From Pelosinus sp. UFO1 (lineage in GTDB: Bacteria > Bacillota > Negativicutes > DSM-13327): a stretch of 64,000 bases of DNA. The stretch lies in assembly GCF_000725345.1 (NCBI RefSeq), contig NZ_CP008852.1:2199693-2263692 (forward strand), given 5' to 3'. How positions within the stretch are numbered: position 1 is the stretch's first letter; every line of letters begins with the position of its first letter. Shown here in pieces: positions 44,739-54,280 of this stretch. Made by a program: the position numbers and the translations under genes. The notes beneath the pieces were generated by a model. It did not search any database. It worked only from the letters and a program-made list of their open reading frames with translations, and had not been told where the DNA came from.

Positions 44739-45800
44739 ATGAAGCATTTTATTATTCCTGTATTTATTCCACACTTTGGATGTATCCATAGTTGTGTTTT
44801 TTGTAATCAACAAAAAATTACTGGCAGAAATACTCCTGTAAACTCTCAAGAAGTAGCAGATATCATTGATGAACATTTGGGTAGAATTACTGAAAAGCGA
44901 CACATTGAAGTGGCTTTTTATGGTGGAAGTTTTACGGCACTTACTATTGAAATACAATCAGAGTTGCTAAAACCTGCTTATATTGCACTAAAAGCAAAAA
45001 AAATTCATGGGATTCGCCTTTCTACTCGTCCAGATTGTATTACAAATGAGATTGTGCAGAACCTTATGCAATACGGAGTTTCAACTATCGAATTAGGGGT
45101 TCAATCACTTGATAATAAAGTATTAGAAGCAAGTGCTAGGGGACACAGTTGCAGCGATGTATTTGAAGCTGTTACGATTATTAAAAATATGGGATTATTT
45201 TGCGGGCTCCAATTAATGCCAGGTTTACCTCAAGAAGACTGGAAAAGTCTGATTCGTACTGCACAGGGCATAATAAAACTTGCCCCAGATTTTATAAGGA
45301 TTTACCCCACGCTAGTAATAGCCCATACACGTCTAGCTGATATGTACCATGAAGGAAGTTACAAAGCACTATCCTTAACCACTGGAATCACTTATGGAGC
45401 CTTTTTAAAATTACTTTTCGATCAGTATAAAATACCAGTCATTCGAACTGGTTTGCAAGCAACAGAGGAGTTAGATAAAAGCAGCGTAGTCCTAGCCGGT
45501 CCTTACCATCCTGCCTTTGGTGAAATGGTTGATTCTTATATCTTTTATGTTATGTTAGCCCATTTCGCAGAATTAGTACTTTTATTAAAGGAAAGTACCG
45601 ATGAAATTATTATTCATCATCATCCTCGTGATACGTCTAAAGTTAGAGGTGTGTCCAATAGTAATATGAAAAAATTCAAATCTACTTATAATGCTAAAAA
45701 TATTATTCTAAAGCAAGATGGCTTACATATTAATGAAGTAATCGTTGAGTACCAAGATATATATTATGTTATTAATAAAAAAATGTTATTTTATATTTAA
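44739..45800 (+). CDS. Elp3/oxygen-independent-coproporphyrinogen-like radical SAM protein
   Basis: 353 residues. The 4Fe-4S motif is C-x3-C-x2-C in GCIHSCVFCNQ (near residue 14), followed by EVAFYGGSFTA and GLPQEDW as in Elp3-like radical SAM enzymes. No acetyltransferase domain follows, unlike true Elp3. Members of this group often lie beside rnc-smc in Clostridia, and their substrate is not known. AGGGAGG precedes ATG. Confidence 0.83.
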   Translation: MKHFIIPVFIPHFGCIHSCVFCNQQKITGRNTPVNSQEVADIIDEHLGRITEKRHIEVAFYGGSFTALTIEIQSELLKPAYIALKAKKIHGIRLSTRPDCITNEIVQNLMQYGVSTIELGVQSLDNKVLEASARGHSCSDVFEAVTIIKNMGLFCGLQLMPGLPQEDWKSLIRTAQGIIKLAPDFIRIYPTLVIAHTRLADMYHEGSYKALSLTTGITYGAFLKLLFDQYKIPVIRTGLQATEELDKSSVVLAGPYHPAFGEMVDSYIFYVMLAHFAELVLLLKESTDEIIIHHHPRDTSKVRGVSNSNMKKFKSTYNAKNIILKQDGLHINEVIVEYQDIYYVINKKMLFYI

Positions 45801-45807
45801 TTCTAAA

Positions 45808-45835
45808 AAAGGAATTTAAAGGAAATCAATAGAAT
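45808..45835 (+). promoter_or_regulatory. Sigma-H promoter of spoVS
   Basis: AAAGGAATT (45808-45816), a 12-bp spacer and ATAGAAT (45829-45835) fit the sigma-H pattern RNAGGAWWW-N11/12-RNNGAAT at all fixed positions. spoVS is sigma-H-dependent in Bacillus subtilis. The site is 45 bp before the spoVS start. Confidence 0.65.
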
Positions 45836-45879
45836 ACTATATAGTGTAGTAAGTCCTGATCCCAAAAGGAGGTTAGCGA

Positions 45880-46140
45880 ATGGATGTGCTCAAAGTATCT
45901 GCACAATCAAATCCTAAATCTGTAGCAGGAGCCTTGGCTGCAGTGTTACGAGAAAGAGGTTCTGCCGAAGTACAGGCAGTAGGTGCCGGCGCCGTTAATC
46001 AAGCTATTAAAGCAGTTGCAATAGCTCGTGGGTTTGTAGCGCCGAATGGTATTAATTTAATTGCGATTCCTGCTTTTGCCGAAATTGTTATTGATGGTGA
46101 ACAACGTACTGCGATCCGTTTTATTGTGGAGCCCAGATAG
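45880..46140 (+). CDS. spoVS: Stage V sporulation protein S
   Basis: 86 residues, the exact family size. MDVLKVSAQSNPKSVAGALA and VGAGAVNQAIKAVAIARGFV are the conserved Alba-like core. SpoVS affects septation and spore coat assembly. AAAGGAGG precedes ATG. It is a single-gene unit with its own promoter and terminator. Confidence 0.97.
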   Translation: MDVLKVSAQSNPKSVAGALAAVLRERGSAEVQAVGAGAVNQAIKAVAIARGFVAPNGINLIAIPAFAEIVIDGEQRTAIRFIVEPR

Positions 46141-46226
46141 AAACTTTACATTGCTAAGTTCCTAAATGTAGTCAGGAACTCCTAGTATTCTATTTAGAAT
46201 TAGAAATTAATAACTTTAATTTCGTA

Positions 46227-46262
46227 AAAAAACCTGTTTGCTATGCAAACAGGTTTTTTATT
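46227..46262 (+). terminator. Terminator after spoVS
   Basis: A perfect 15-bp stem with a 3-nt loop (46227-46259) includes A and T runs of six on its arms. Confidence 0.85.
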
Positions 46263-46364
46263 CAAGCATGTTGTATAAAGCTTTGACACATGGTAAAATT
46301 TTAAGGTTAGGGTTAATTGAAGAAATAATTAAATTAATAATAATTATATGTGTGGTGATTTAGT

Positions 46365-49300
46365 TTGTTATTGCGCAGGCTTGAAGCGTATGGATTTAAA
46401 TCTTTTGCTGACAAAACAGAAGTAGAATTCGGCCCTGGTATTACTGCTATTGTTGGTCCAAACGGCAGCGGTAAAAGTAATATCTCTGATGCGATTCGTT
46501 GGGTGCTTGGAGAGCAAAGTATACGTAATTTACGCGGGACTAAAATGGAAGATGTAATCTTTGCGGGTAGTTTAGGGCGTAGGCCTCTAGGGGCAGCTGA
46601 AGTCTCCGTAGTTTTTGACAATAGTGATGGAACATTGCCCTTAGATTTTAATGAAATAATTATCACTCGTCGCGTTTTTCGTTCTGGTGATAGTGAATAT
46701 TTCATTAATAAAGCAGCTTGCCGTTTAAAGGATATTTATGAATTACTAGCTGATACAGGTCTAGGCAGGGATGCTATGACTGTTATAGGACAAAATAAAG
46801 TGGATGAAGTCTTAAATAGTAAACCCGAAGAACGTCGTTTATTATTTGAGGAATCCGCTGGTATTTCCAAATATAAACAGCGAAAAAAAGAAGCATTACG
46901 CAAATTAGAAGATACTACGCAAAATCTGATTCGAGTTTCAGATATAACAAATGAGATTGAGGACCAACTTGTACCCTTAAAAGAAAGTGCTGAACGTACA
47001 AAACAATATAATACATTAAAAACAGAACTAACTTCCTGCCAAGTAACATTACTTTTGAATACATTAGAAAAATCAGAGAAAATGATAGAAAGTGCTAGCT
47101 TGCAGAAAGACCATTTAACAGTAGAAGAACTTACTATTAGTACTAATTTGAGTTTAAAAGAAACGGATAAAGAAAAGTTAACAACGGAACTCATACAAAC
47201 AGAAGAAAAACTTACCTTCTATACTACATCGATTAATCAAGCAGACACAGAATTAGAAAGACTTCACGGTAAAGTAGCCGTACTAGAAGAGCGAATTCTG
47301 CAAGGCAAACGTAATCAGGATCGAATAATAGATGAGCTAACTCGTATGGAAAAGCAGAAAAGTGAGCTAGAGAGAAAAAACAGCGAGATAAATGAAACTC
47401 TTTCTGAGAAGAAAAAACTGAATGAAAATCTGCAACAAATTTTAGTAGATAAGAATGTACTTTATCAAAATATAGTTACAACGTTAGAGCAAGCTGAAAA
47501 GCAGTTAGAAACTAGCAAAGAAAAAACACTTATTTTTTTGCAAGAGGTTATTGAAGAACGAAACCGACTCGCAACAATAAAAGATGATATTAAAAGAATT
47601 GATTTACGCCAAGATAACTTCGATCAAGAATATCAAAATTATAATATCCAGCTAAAACAAGCGGAAGAAGCATATAATAAGATCCTAACGGAAAACGAAG
47701 CAATAAAAACGAAAGTAAATGAATTGAATGAAGAGAATAAATCTTTATTAACCGCAAGAAAAGCCCTTGAAGAAAAGTTACAAACTATATTACAACAAGA
47801 AAAACTACTTACTACCCAAGTGAATGAATCGCACTCGCGCTTTAAAATACTATCGAGTATGCAAAATGAGTATGAAGGATTTTCTCGCGGTATTAAAAGT
47901 GTTTTGAAAAGTAAGGCCAGTTGGCATAGCGGTATTTGTGGTGCTGTTGCTCAAAATATAACCGTACCTGATAACTATATTACAGCTATCGAAATTGCAT
48001 TAGGTGGTGCCCTGCAATATATTATTACGGAGAATTCAGATACCGCCAAACAAGCAATGCAATTTTTAAAAAATGAACGACTAGGACGTGCTACTTTTCT
48101 GCCACTCAATACAATTAAACCTTTCAAACGTCGAGAATCTGATCTAACGATTGCGAAACTGCCCGGATCACTAGGATTTGCTGCAGATCTCGTACATTGT
48201 GAGCCTCGCTATCGTGAGGTAATTGAATTTCTATTAGGTCGTACTATTATTGCAGAGAATATTGATATTGCCCTTATCATTGCTAAAAAGTCTGACTTTT
48301 CCATAAAGATAGTTACACTGGACGGAGAAGTATTAAATCCTGGTGGTTCTATGACAGGTGGTAGTACCAATAAACGAGAATCTAGTTTTTTAGGCCGAAA
48401 TAATGAAATAGAAGCGATTAAGATAAATATAGAATCTATGACACAGGAACTAACTACAATCCAAGCTAAGGTAGTTACGCTACAAAATGATGCACTACAT
48501 ATTGATAGTAAGGTAACTTCACTTCAGAAAAATCGCCAGCTTATTGAAATTCGCGTAGCTGAGATTACTGTCCATACTGAAAAATTAATGTTTGAAAAAG
48601 AACGGCTTACCTCGTTATTGGCTACAATTGCAGACTCAAAAACTACCTGTATACAGGAAAAAACACAGTTAGTATTAGCGCTATCTCAAAGTGAAAAAGC
48701 AATTAATACACTTGAAGATCGTGATAATCAACACAAGGAATTTATTACGATTGGACAAAAGAAATGTAAGGAATTACAAGGTTCAAAAGAAATTTTACAA
48801 GCAAGTTTAACAGATATTAAAATTGACATTACAGCCCTGCAGCAAGAAATTACCGCTATTACTACAAATTATGAACAATATGAAGAATCGAAGGAACTGA
48901 TTAAGAGTCAGCTGCAAAACTTACTCGTAGAAAAGAGCAATATTACACAACAAATAGAATTAGCCAATCAAGAGCTAATAAGTAATTCAAATAAACATCA
49001 AGTCTTATCTGAAGAAAAGATCAATTATGAGCAGCATCATAAAACCCAATATGGAGTAAAACTTACGCTCTTAACAACATTACAGCATCTTGAAAAAGAG
49101 TTAAAAGAGTTAAGGCGCAAACATCATGAAATACAGACACGTCTACATGAAAGTGAGCTTTTAGCCACAAAGTATAACTACGAAATAACGCACTCCATGG
49201 AACAATTAGAACAACAGTTTTCCTTAACTATAGAACAAGCTAAGGAACTTTACCGTACTGAAAGTATTGATATAATTTCGAGTATGGTAAAAAAATTAGA

Positions 49301-49922
49301 AAATGAACTTATCTTATTAGGCCCAGTTAATCATGGAGCCGTCGAAGACTATGTTCGCTTACAAGAAAGATGTGATTTTCTACAAAAGCAGTACCAAGAC
49401 CTAACGCAAGCCAAAGAATATTTGGCCTCCATTATTACTGACATTGATAATACAATGTCAGCAAAGTTCTTACTCGCTTTTACAAAAATTAATGAACATT
49501 TTAGTAATATTTTTTCACGCTTATTCGGCGGTGGACAAGCTCAGTTAAACTTGGTGGATCCAGATAATATTTTGAGTACAGGTATTGAGATTATAGTACA
49601 GCCACCAGGTAAAAAGTTACAAAACCTAATACTATTATCAGGCGGGGAACGGGCTCTTACTGTTATTGCACTTCTATTTGCTTTTTTAGCGTATCGTCCG
49701 GCACCATTTATTGTAGTGGATGAAATCGATGCCCCTTTAGATGAAGCAAATATAGACCGCTTACGCGATTTTCTACGCGATTATGCAGAGCATACCCAAT
49801 TTATAGTTGTTACCCATCGTAAGGGAACTATGGAGGCTGCTAATATTATACATGGTGTTACTATGGAGCAATCAGGGATATCACGTTTAGTTTCAGTTAA
49901 ATTGATGGATAAAATAGGATAA
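46365..49922 (+). CDS. smc: Chromosome condensation protein SMC
   Basis: 1185 residues. Walker A GPNGSGKSN is at about 32-40; two long coiled coils (about 170-500 and 670-1020) flank a hinge with SGICGAVAQNI and GGALQYIITEN, and a C-terminal head has LLSGGERALTVIALLFAF and IVVDEIDAPLDEANI. It works with ScpAB to organise and segregate the chromosome. TTG 46365 follows GGTGATT and gives the usual opening LRRLEAYGFKSF. ftsY follows by 26 bp. Confidence 0.97.
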   Translation: MLLRRLEAYGFKSFADKTEVEFGPGITAIVGPNGSGKSNISDAIRWVLGEQSIRNLRGTKMEDVIFAGSLGRRPLGAAEVSVVFDNSDGTLPLDFNEIIITRRVFRSGDSEYFINKAACRLKDIYELLADTGLGRDAMTVIGQNKVDEVLNSKPEERRLLFEESAGISKYKQRKKEALRKLEDTTQNLIRVSDITNEIEDQLVPLKESAERTKQYNTLKTELTSCQVTLLLNTLEKSEKMIESASLQKDHLTVEELTISTNLSLKETDKEKLTTELIQTEEKLTFYTTSINQADTELERLHGKVAVLEERILQGKRNQDRIIDELTRMEKQKSELERKNSEINETLSEKKKLNENLQQILVDKNVLYQNIVTTLEQAEKQLETSKEKTLIFLQEVIEERNRLATIKDDIKRIDLRQDNFDQEYQNYNIQLKQAEEAYNKILTENEAIKTKVNELNEENKSLLTARKALEEKLQTILQQEKLLTTQVNESHSRFKILSSMQNEYEGFSRGIKSVLKSKASWHSGICGAVAQNITVPDNYITAIEIALGGALQYIITENSDTAKQAMQFLKNERLGRATFLPLNTIKPFKRRESDLTIAKLPGSLGFAADLVHCEPRYREVIEFLLGRTIIAENIDIALIIAKKSDFSIKIVTLDGEVLNPGGSMTGGSTNKRESSFLGRNNEIEAIKINIESMTQELTTIQAKVVTLQNDALHIDSKVTSLQKNRQLIEIRVAEITVHTEKLMFEKERLTSLLATIADSKTTCIQEKTQLVLALSQSEKAINTLEDRDNQHKEFITIGQKKCKELQGSKEILQASLTDIKIDITALQQEITAITTNYEQYEESKELIKSQLQNLLVEKSNITQQIELANQELISNSNKHQVLSEEKINYEQHHKTQYGVKLTLLTTLQHLEKELKELRRKHHEIQTRLHESELLATKYNYEITHSMEQLEQQFSLTIEQAKELYRTESIDIISSMVKKLENELILLGPVNHGAVEDYVRLQERCDFLQKQYQDLTQAKEYLASIITDIDNTMSAKFLLAFTKINEHFSNIFSRLFGGGQAQLNLVDPDNILSTGIEIIVQPPGKKLQNLILLSGGERALTVIALLFAFLAYRPAPFIVVDEIDAPLDEANIDRLRDFLRDYAEHTQFIVVTHRKGTMEAANIIHGVTMEQSGISRLVSVKLMDKIG

Positions 49923-49948
49923 TAATAAAAACGGAGGAATATTGAATT

Positions 49949-50866
49949 ATGGGCTTTTTTGATAAATTAAAAGCAGGTTTAGATAAAACCAGAAAAAATC
50001 TTACAGAAAAAATTGAGCAACTGGTCACTGGCTATGCCACAATCGATGACGAATTTCTTGATGATTTGGAAGCCATATTATTATCAGCAGATGTCGGTGT
50101 GCATACAACCAGTAAACTAATGGTTGATATAAAAAAAGGTATAAAAAATAAAGAAATTAATAGTCCAGAAGATTTAAAACCTTTTTTACAGAATAAAATT
50201 AGTGCTATGTTATCAGATGTTGTAATGGAAACAAATATGGCGACTAATCCACCTACCGTAATTGTAGTAGTTGGGGTGAATGGTGTGGGAAAAACTACTA
50301 CAATCGGTAAATTAGGTCAATACTATCGAGATCAAGGTTATAAAGTGATGTTGGCAGCGGCTGATACTTTTCGCGCGGCGGCCATTGATCAATTAGAAAT
50401 ATGGGGTACAAGAACAGGATCTGAAATCATTAAACATAAGGAAGGCTCTGATCCTGCAGCCGTAGCTTTTGATGCTGTACAATCGGCCAAAGCAAAAAAA
50501 ATGGACATAGTTATTATTGATACGGCTGGACGTCTTCATACCAAATCCAACTTAATGGAGGAATTGAAAAAAATAGGACGAGTCATTAGTCGCGAAATTC
50601 CCGATGCACCTCACGAAACATTGTTAGTACTGGATGCCACTACGGGACAAAATGCCATTAACCAAGCAAAATTATTTGGAGAAGCAATCCCATTGTCTGG
50701 TATTGTACTCACAAAGCTTGATGGTACAGCCAAAGGCGGCGTTGTTATCGCTATTAAAAATGAACTCAATTTACCTGTAAAATGGGTAGGGGTAGGGGAG
50801 ACAGCCAATGATTTACGTCCTTTCATACCTCAAGATTTTGTTCAAGCACTCTTCGCTGACAAGTAA
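49949..50866 (+). CDS. ftsY: Signal recognition particle receptor FtsY
   Basis: 305 residues. The short N-terminal region lacks the long acidic domain of enterobacterial FtsY. The NG GTPase has GVNGVGKTTTIGKL (near 107), DTFRAAA, DTAGRLH and TKLDGTAKGG. It receives SRP-ribosome complexes at the membrane. CGGAGG precedes ATG. It is next to smc and upstream of ffh, the usual order. Confidence 0.97.
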   Translation: MGFFDKLKAGLDKTRKNLTEKIEQLVTGYATIDDEFLDDLEAILLSADVGVHTTSKLMVDIKKGIKNKEINSPEDLKPFLQNKISAMLSDVVMETNMATNPPTVIVVVGVNGVGKTTTIGKLGQYYRDQGYKVMLAAADTFRAAAIDQLEIWGTRTGSEIIKHKEGSDPAAVAFDAVQSAKAKKMDIVIIDTAGRLHTKSNLMEELKKIGRVISREIPDAPHETLLVLDATTGQNAINQAKLFGEAIPLSGIVLTKLDGTAKGGVVIAIKNELNLPVKWVGVGETANDLRPFIPQDFVQALFADK

Positions 50867-50872
50867 AAACAC

Positions 50873-50901
50873 TTGACACTAAATAGAATTTGTTTTATAA
50901 T
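50873..50901 (+). promoter_or_regulatory. Full-consensus promoter of ylxM-ffh
   Basis: TTGACA (50873-50878), a 17-bp spacer and TATAAT (50896-50901), 6 bp after the ftsY stop codon. It gives the SRP and ribosomal genes a strong start independent of smc-ftsY. Confidence 0.88.
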
Positions 50902-50946
50902 ATGGGTGTAAAGCATTTTCCCTTGTCAGTAAAGAGGTGATTTTAA

Positions 50947-51306
50947 TTGTTAGATAAAGTTTTGCATATTATAGCGCTGTTCGATTTTTACGGTGCCTTA
51001 TTGACTGATAAACAACGTCTTTCTATGGAAATGCATTATCTCAATGATTTATCGCTGGCTGAGATCGCTGATGAACTGGGGGTAACTAGACAAGCAGTTC
51101 ATGATATATTAAAAAGGGCAGAACAAGTTCTTATTGATTATGAAGATAAATTGAAGTTTGTTGAGCGGCATCAACGTGAACAACAAACTATACAACATAT
51201 ATATCAATTGATAGGTGAATTGCCAAAAGAAATACGGCAATTGCCTAAGTTATATTTAGCAGTGCAAGAGTTGAATTGTTTGTTAGACTATTCAAAAGAG
51301 GTGTAG
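50947..51306 (+). CDS. ylxM: YlxM/p13-like helix-turn-helix protein
   Basis: 119 residues. A sigma-70 region-4-like helix-turn-helix is obvious (LTDKQRLSMEMHYLNDL, SLAEIADELGVTRQAVHDILKR). The family is known as an SRP-associated factor encoded before ffh in Firmicutes. The TTG start 50947 follows AAAGAGGTGATT. The stop is 1 bp before ffh, so coupling is likely. Confidence 0.93.
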   Translation: MLDKVLHIIALFDFYGALLTDKQRLSMEMHYLNDLSLAEIADELGVTRQAVHDILKRAEQVLIDYEDKLKFVERHQREQQTIQHIYQLIGELPKEIRQLPKLYLAVQELNCLLDYSKEV

Positions 51307-51307
51307 T

Positions 51308-52660
51308 ATGGTTTTTGAAGGGTTAGCCGATAAGTTACAAAATACTTTTAAAAAATTGCGTGGTAGAGGCAAATTATCAGAAGCTGATATTAACGATGCA
51401 ATGCGTGAAGTACGGATGGCGCTATTAGAAGCGGATGTTAACTTCAAAGTTGTAAAAGATTTTATTGCTAAGATAAAAGAGCAGGCTATTGGACAAGAGG
51501 TCATGCAAAGTCTTACACCAGCTCAATTCGTAGTGAAAATTGTAAATGATGAATTGACTGCTCTGATGGGTGGAACACAAAGTCGTATAACAGTTTCCTC
51601 TAGACCGCCAACTGTCATTATGTTAGTTGGGTTGCAAGGTGCTGGCAAGACAACTACAGCTGGTAAATTAGCTCATTTGCTTAAAAAGCAAAGTAAGCGT
51701 CCAATGTTAGTAGCTGCTGATATATATCGTCCTGCTGCTATAAAGCAGTTACAGGTTTTAGGTGGACAGCTCGATATACCCGTTTTTACTCTTGAAGATT
51801 CCAAAGATGCTGTTCTGATTGCCCAAAAGGCAATCGAATACGCTAATTCCTATGCTCGGGATACTGTCATTATTGATACTGCTGGTCGATTACACATTAA
51901 TGAAGACTTGATGCAGGAACTAAAATCAATAAAAACAACTGTTAAGCCACACGAAATACTTTTGGTTGTTGATGCAATGACAGGACAAGATTCTGTTACT
52001 GTAGCGGAATCTTTTAATAAAGATCTAGGCCTAGATGGGGTTATTTTAACAAAACTTGATGGGGATGCGCGCGGTGGTGCGGCCCTATCAATTAAAGCTG
52101 TTACTGGTTGTCCTATTAAATTTGCCGGTATGGGTGAAAAGCTTGATGCTCTTGAAGTATTTCATCCTGATCGAATGGCATCCCGTATTTTGGGCATGGG
52201 AGATGTGCTTAGCTTAATTGAAAAAGCTGGTGCTTCCATTGATTTGGAACAAGCCAAAGAAATGGAGAAAAAATTTCGTAAAGAAGATTTTAATCTAGAT
52301 GATTTCTTAACTCAATTACAGCAAGTACGTAAGTTAGGCCCCTTAGATCAAATCTTAGGCATGCTACCTGGCATGGGGGATTTAAAAAAATTAAAAGATG
52401 TAGAAATTGATGAAAAAGAATTAACACGTACGGAAGCCATTATACGTTCTATGACGAAAAAAGAGCGTCGAGATGCTTCTTTGATAAATGGCAGTCGTCG
52501 CAAACGTATTGCTATTGGTAGTGGAACTAGAGTACAAGATGTGAACAAATTACTCAAACAATTTGCAGAGGCAAAAAAAATGATGAAACGTTTTCAAGAT
52601 ATGCAAAAAGGCGGTAAAAAATCCTTTGGTGGTTTTAAATTGCCTTTCATGCAAAAATAG
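51308..52660 (+). CDS. ffh: Signal recognition particle protein Ffh
   Basis: 450 residues. The NG domain has GLQGAGKTTTAGKLA (near 107), DIYRPAA, DTAGRLHINE and TKLDGDARGGAAL; the Met-rich M domain (about 325-435) has LGMLPGMGDLKKL. It binds signal sequences and SRP RNA. No canonical SRP RNA gene is seen in the window. rpsP follows. Confidence 0.97.
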   Translation: MVFEGLADKLQNTFKKLRGRGKLSEADINDAMREVRMALLEADVNFKVVKDFIAKIKEQAIGQEVMQSLTPAQFVVKIVNDELTALMGGTQSRITVSSRPPTVIMLVGLQGAGKTTTAGKLAHLLKKQSKRPMLVAADIYRPAAIKQLQVLGGQLDIPVFTLEDSKDAVLIAQKAIEYANSYARDTVIIDTAGRLHINEDLMQELKSIKTTVKPHEILLVVDAMTGQDSVTVAESFNKDLGLDGVILTKLDGDARGGAALSIKAVTGCPIKFAGMGEKLDALEVFHPDRMASRILGMGDVLSLIEKAGASIDLEQAKEMEKKFRKEDFNLDDFLTQLQQVRKLGPLDQILGMLPGMGDLKKLKDVEIDEKELTRTEAIIRSMTKKERRDASLINGSRRKRIAIGSGTRVQDVNKLLKQFAEAKKMMKRFQDMQKGGKKSFGGFKLPFMQK

Positions 52661-52696
52661 TTTTAAAATGAGTATTCTATGAAGGAGGTGATTTTT

Positions 52697-52978
52697 GTGG
52701 CAGTAAAAATTCGTTTAATGCGTATGGGTGCGAAGAAAAACCCTTTCTACCGTGTGGTTGTGGCTGATTCCCGCGCTCCTCGTGATGGACGTTCTATCGA
52801 AACTTTAGGACATTATGATTCCACTGTTGAACCTGCAATTGTTAAAATTGATGAAGATAAAGCCATCAGTTGGATGCAAAAAGGTGCACAACCTACTGAT
52901 ACCGTTAAAGCTCTTTTCAGTAAGGCTGGTATCATGAAAAAATGGGATGAACTAAAGCGTACAAAGAAAGAGGCGTAA
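52697..52978 (+). CDS. rpsP: Ribosomal protein S16
   Basis: 93 residues. [20 protein letters not shown] is the normal S16 opening. GTG 52697 follows GAAGGAGGTGATT; an in-frame ATG at 52679 runs through that ribosome site and is rejected. It is followed by khpA after 6 bp. Confidence 0.97.
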   Translation: MAVKIRLMRMGAKKNPFYRVVVADSRAPRDGRSIETLGHYDSTVEPAIVKIDEDKAISWMQKGAQPTDTVKALFSKAGIMKKWDELKRTKKEA

Positions 52979-52984
52979 TTAACT

Positions 52985-53212
52985 ATGAAAGATTTAGTTG
53001 GGGTTATCGCCAAAGCATTAGTTAAAAACCAGGAGCAAGTTAGTGTCACCGAATCCGTTGATGCTGACACCACTATTTATGAGTTGCATGTAGCCTCTGA
53101 AGATATGGGGAAAGTTATTGGCAAGCAAGGTCGTATTGCTAAAGCAATGCGGACGGTTGTCAAAGCAGCAGCTACTCGTGAAAACAAGAAAATAATGATA
53201 GAAATAATTTAG
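52985..53212 (+). CDS. khpA: KH-domain RNA-binding protein KhpA
   Basis: 75 residues with the KH loop GKVIGKQGRIAKAMRTVV. KhpA (YlqC) pairs with KhpB and binds RNA in Firmicutes. The stop lies inside a stem-loop (about 53209-53237), which may cap or protect this message. The next gene begins only after an RNA-like region. Confidence 0.95.
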   Translation: MKDLVGVIAKALVKNQEQVSVTESVDADTTIYELHVASEDMGKVIGKQGRIAKAMRTVVKAAATRENKKIMIEII

Positions 53213-53251
53213 TTCGTGTATAATTACACGACTAAATTATACAAACTATTA

Positions 53252-53340
53252 GAAAAGGTTCAGATGCAAGTCGCGCAGATAAGAAGAATGTAGTAACATA
53301 CATGTCCTTAGGAAGCGCTACATTGCAGATGGGCCTTTTC
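53252..53340 (+). ncRNA. Candidate structured RNA between khpA and ylqD, unknown class
   Basis: The ends GAAAAGG (53252-53258) and CCTTTTC (53334-53340) pair, extended by two G-U pairs and C-G, A-T. A tandem G-A/A-G mismatch (53263-53264 with 53328-53329) leads to TGCAA/TTGCA (53265-53269 with 53323-53327), then GCGC/GCGC (53273-53276 with 53315-53318), TAAG/CTTA and an apical ATGTA/TACAT hairpin. AATGTAG (53287-53293) can instead pair with CTACATT (53318-53324), a mutually exclusive fold. It ends about 10 nt before the ylqD ribosome site. No known riboswitch motif is recognised. Confidence 0.45.
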
Positions 53341-53366
53341 CAACAAAAATAGGAGAGTGGACAAAC

Positions 53367-53774
53367 ATGGATAGTATTACATTAAAGTGTCCAGTAACCA
53401 TTAAGGCTAAAGTTACAGAAGAACTCAAAAAGAATTTGGCAGCTGAAATTCAAGAAAACATACGCAAAGCAGATATTGAATTGCAACAAATTGAATTTCA
53501 TGCAAAACGTATGCTAAATGAACAAGCCATGGCAGATGCGCAAGGCCTTACTGCACTTCGCCAACAAATTGATGGTGAAACCCAAAAACGTCTTGAGTAC
53601 AAAAACCATATGACAGAAAAGCTAAAAGAAACAGCTCAATTGGAACTTGGTGCAGAAATTGCTCAAGGAACCTTAGAACAAATCGTTACAGTAAAAGTTG
53701 GCGATGATTTACATAAGTTTATGAATGCTGAAATTTTGCTAGAAGATGGCAAAGTTATCGCTTTTAGAAACTAA
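53367..53774 (+). CDS. ylqD: YlqD family protein
   Basis: 135 residues. A short N-terminal beta segment (DSITLKCPVTIKAKVTEELK) is followed by a long charged helix (residues 25-95, coiled-coil-like) and a C-terminal beta region (VTVKVGDDLHKFMNAEILLEDGKV in part). The family lies between khpA and rimM in many Firmicutes; its role is unknown. AGGAGAGTGG precedes ATG. The unusual RNA-like leader upstream may control it. Confidence 0.88.
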   Translation: MDSITLKCPVTIKAKVTEELKKNLAAEIQENIRKADIELQQIEFHAKRMLNEQAMADAQGLTALRQQIDGETQKRLEYKNHMTEKLKETAQLELGAEIAQGTLEQIVTVKVGDDLHKFMNAEILLEDGKVIAFRN

Positions 53775-53779
53775 TTATT

Positions 53780-54280
53780 ATGATGGATAATATGATTGTA
53801 ATTGGGAAAATTGGTGCCCCTCAAGGGGTGCGAGGTGAAGTTCGTGTTACACCCTTAACCGATTTTCCGGAGCGATTTCGTGAGCTAAAAACTGCATTAC
53901 TTGATGATGGAACTAGTTTGCCTATCGAAAGTGTAAGATATCATCAACAATTTGTGTTACTAAAATTCCGTGGAATGGATAATCGAAATGATATTGAACA
54001 TTTACGAGGGAAATTAATAAAAGTAGAACGTAAGGACTTGGTAGAATTACCAGCTGGCCATTATTATATCTTTGATATTGTTGGTCTAGAAGTATATACC
54101 GAGGAAGAAGAGTACCTAGGTAAGGTTACAGATGTTTTGGAGACAGGTAGCAATGATGTCTATATTGTTGAACAAAAGGATAAGCAACCTTTACTAATCC
54201 CAGCACTAAAAAGCGTAGTCTTACAAATTGACATTCCTAGTGGAAAAATGATTGTAAAATTACAGGAATGGGAAGAATAA
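53780..54280 (+). CDS. rimM: 16S rRNA processing protein RimM
   Basis: 166 residues. [26 protein letters not shown] at the N-terminus (quoted in part) and the PRC-barrel-like C-terminus ([25 protein letters not shown]) identify it. It aids 30S head assembly around S19. The start is ATG 53780 or 53783. The stop overlaps the trmD ATG in TAATG. Confidence 0.95.
   Translation: MMDNMIVIGKIGAPQGVRGEVRVTPLTDFPERFRELKTALLDDGTSLPIESVRYHQQFVLLKFRGMDNRNDIEHLRGKLIKVERKDLVELPAGHYYIFDIVGLEVYTEEEEYLGKVTDVLETGSNDVYIVEQKDKQPLLIPALKSVVLQIDIPSGKMIVKLQEWEE

Noticed and set aside
53252-53340. SRP RNA (ffs) close to ffh
   Set aside because: GGAAGC and GCAGATG fragments are present, but the near-invariant GGUCCGGAAGGAAGC apical block is not, so a canonical SRP RNA is not supported.
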